From Acaryochloris sp. CCMEE 5410 (GTDB lineage: Bacteria; Cyanobacteriota; Cyanobacteriia; Thermosynechococcales; Thermosynechococcaceae): DNA of 64,000 nt. The DNA lies in contig NZ_AFEJ02000002.1 in the NCBI RefSeq assembly GCF_000238775.2, forward strand, positions 248,001 through 312,000, read 5' to 3'. Of this stretch, positions 63,720-64,000 are shown piece by piece; positions within the stretch are counted from its first letter, which is position 1; each line of letters starts with the position of its first letter. The notes under the pieces were generated by a model that was not told the DNA's origin, ran no database searches, and saw only the letters and a program-made list of their open reading frames with translations. A program made the translations under genes and the position numbers.

Positions 63720-64000
63720 AGGGCAATGCTATCACTGTGTATTTAAATGGAAAGGTTACAGTTCTATCAGGATGATGATGTCACGATAATCATCTTTACT
63801 TTTATCTTCCATCCCAAGGAAATAATCCCCAAATAAGAATAAGAACCATTTAAGGATTAGCTCAGATGGACTAATTCAGTTGATGCTCCATACAGTCATT
63901 GCTAAGTTGAACGGACTCTGCTGTTCCTTTGAGCAGATCTCGCTGTTTATTAAGAAGGTTTATCATTCAATATTGACTTCATGGACAGTTGTGTTGATAT
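63720..64000. other. Window end, no gene assigned
   Basis: No assured gene. A 31-codon minus-strand frame (about 63873-63966) with a helical, charged sequence and a plus-strand frame open to the edge from about 63881 are both too short to judge. Confidence 0.3.

Overview
This window comes from a cyanobacterial chromosome, or possibly a large replicon. The HIP1 octamer GCGATCGC recurs about twenty times, and the families present are typical of cyanobacteria (GlnN-type glutamine synthetase, DUF2811, DUF3352, caspase/FGE proteins, Uma2 arrays, a three-repeat PHO box). The gene mix looks like Acaryochloris or a close relative; that is recall-based inference, not a search result.

Layout. 0-8.3 kb: the end of a HicAB toxin-antitoxin pair, a ThiF-like protein, a GH84 glycosidase, PPK2, type III glutamine synthetase (glnN), an FTR1 iron permease and an M23 peptidase. 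8.8-14.4 kb: a diversity-generating retroelement (DGR). It consists of a caspase-FGE target protein whose 3' end is the variable repeat (VR), the accessory gene avd, a reverse transcriptase (RT) gene and the template repeat (TR). A Trypco1-like (trypsin-co-occurring domain) gene lies downstream and a decayed copy of it upstream. TR and VR are both 123 bp and differ at 19 positions, 18 of them adenines in TR. The RT is split by a 1145-bp ISKra4-like insertion with a perfect 9-bp target duplication and 20-bp inverted repeats, so this DGR should be unable to diversify its target unless helped in trans. 14.6-16.1 kb: an intact IS66-type element with an 8-bp duplication. 16.2-21.4 kb: secreted hypothetical proteins, a cysH-moaD pair, DUF3352 and DUF2811. 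About 21.6-21.75 kb: a cluster of DnaA-box-like 9-mers beside an AT-rich stretch, a candidate replication origin. 21.9-35.2 kb: PstS-like binding protein, Ca2+/cation antiporter, PhyH dioxygenase, MATE exporter, PhoX phosphatase behind a clear PHO box, a frameshifted IS1634-like transposase, glutaminase, a WcaF-like acetyltransferase and three consecutive Uma2 proteins.

35.4-54.9 kb: a mostly minus-strand, AT-richer, HIP1-poor polysaccharide island. From upstream to downstream on the minus strand it holds a Wzc-like tyrosine autokinase, a YdcF protein, a previously easy-to-miss 57-residue peptide with a lasso-type leader motif, an HprK-like kinase, a nucleotidyltransferase-fold protein, a glycosyltransferase, an ABC flippase, a Wzy-like polymerase, two sulfotransferases and three more glycosyltransferases; a UDP-glucuronate epimerase lies divergently at the far end. 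Together these suggest a sulfated, possibly uronate-containing extracellular polysaccharide, with an embedded peptide/kinase module of unknown purpose.

54.9-64 kb: a solo TnpB element, a response regulator converging on a PAS histidine kinase, a secreted hypothetical protein, a FemAB/GNAT-like protein starting directly behind a strong terminator, and a TcmP plus Gp37/Gp68 (three-Cys-motif) pair at the right edge. No rRNA, tRNA or CRISPR array was recognised.
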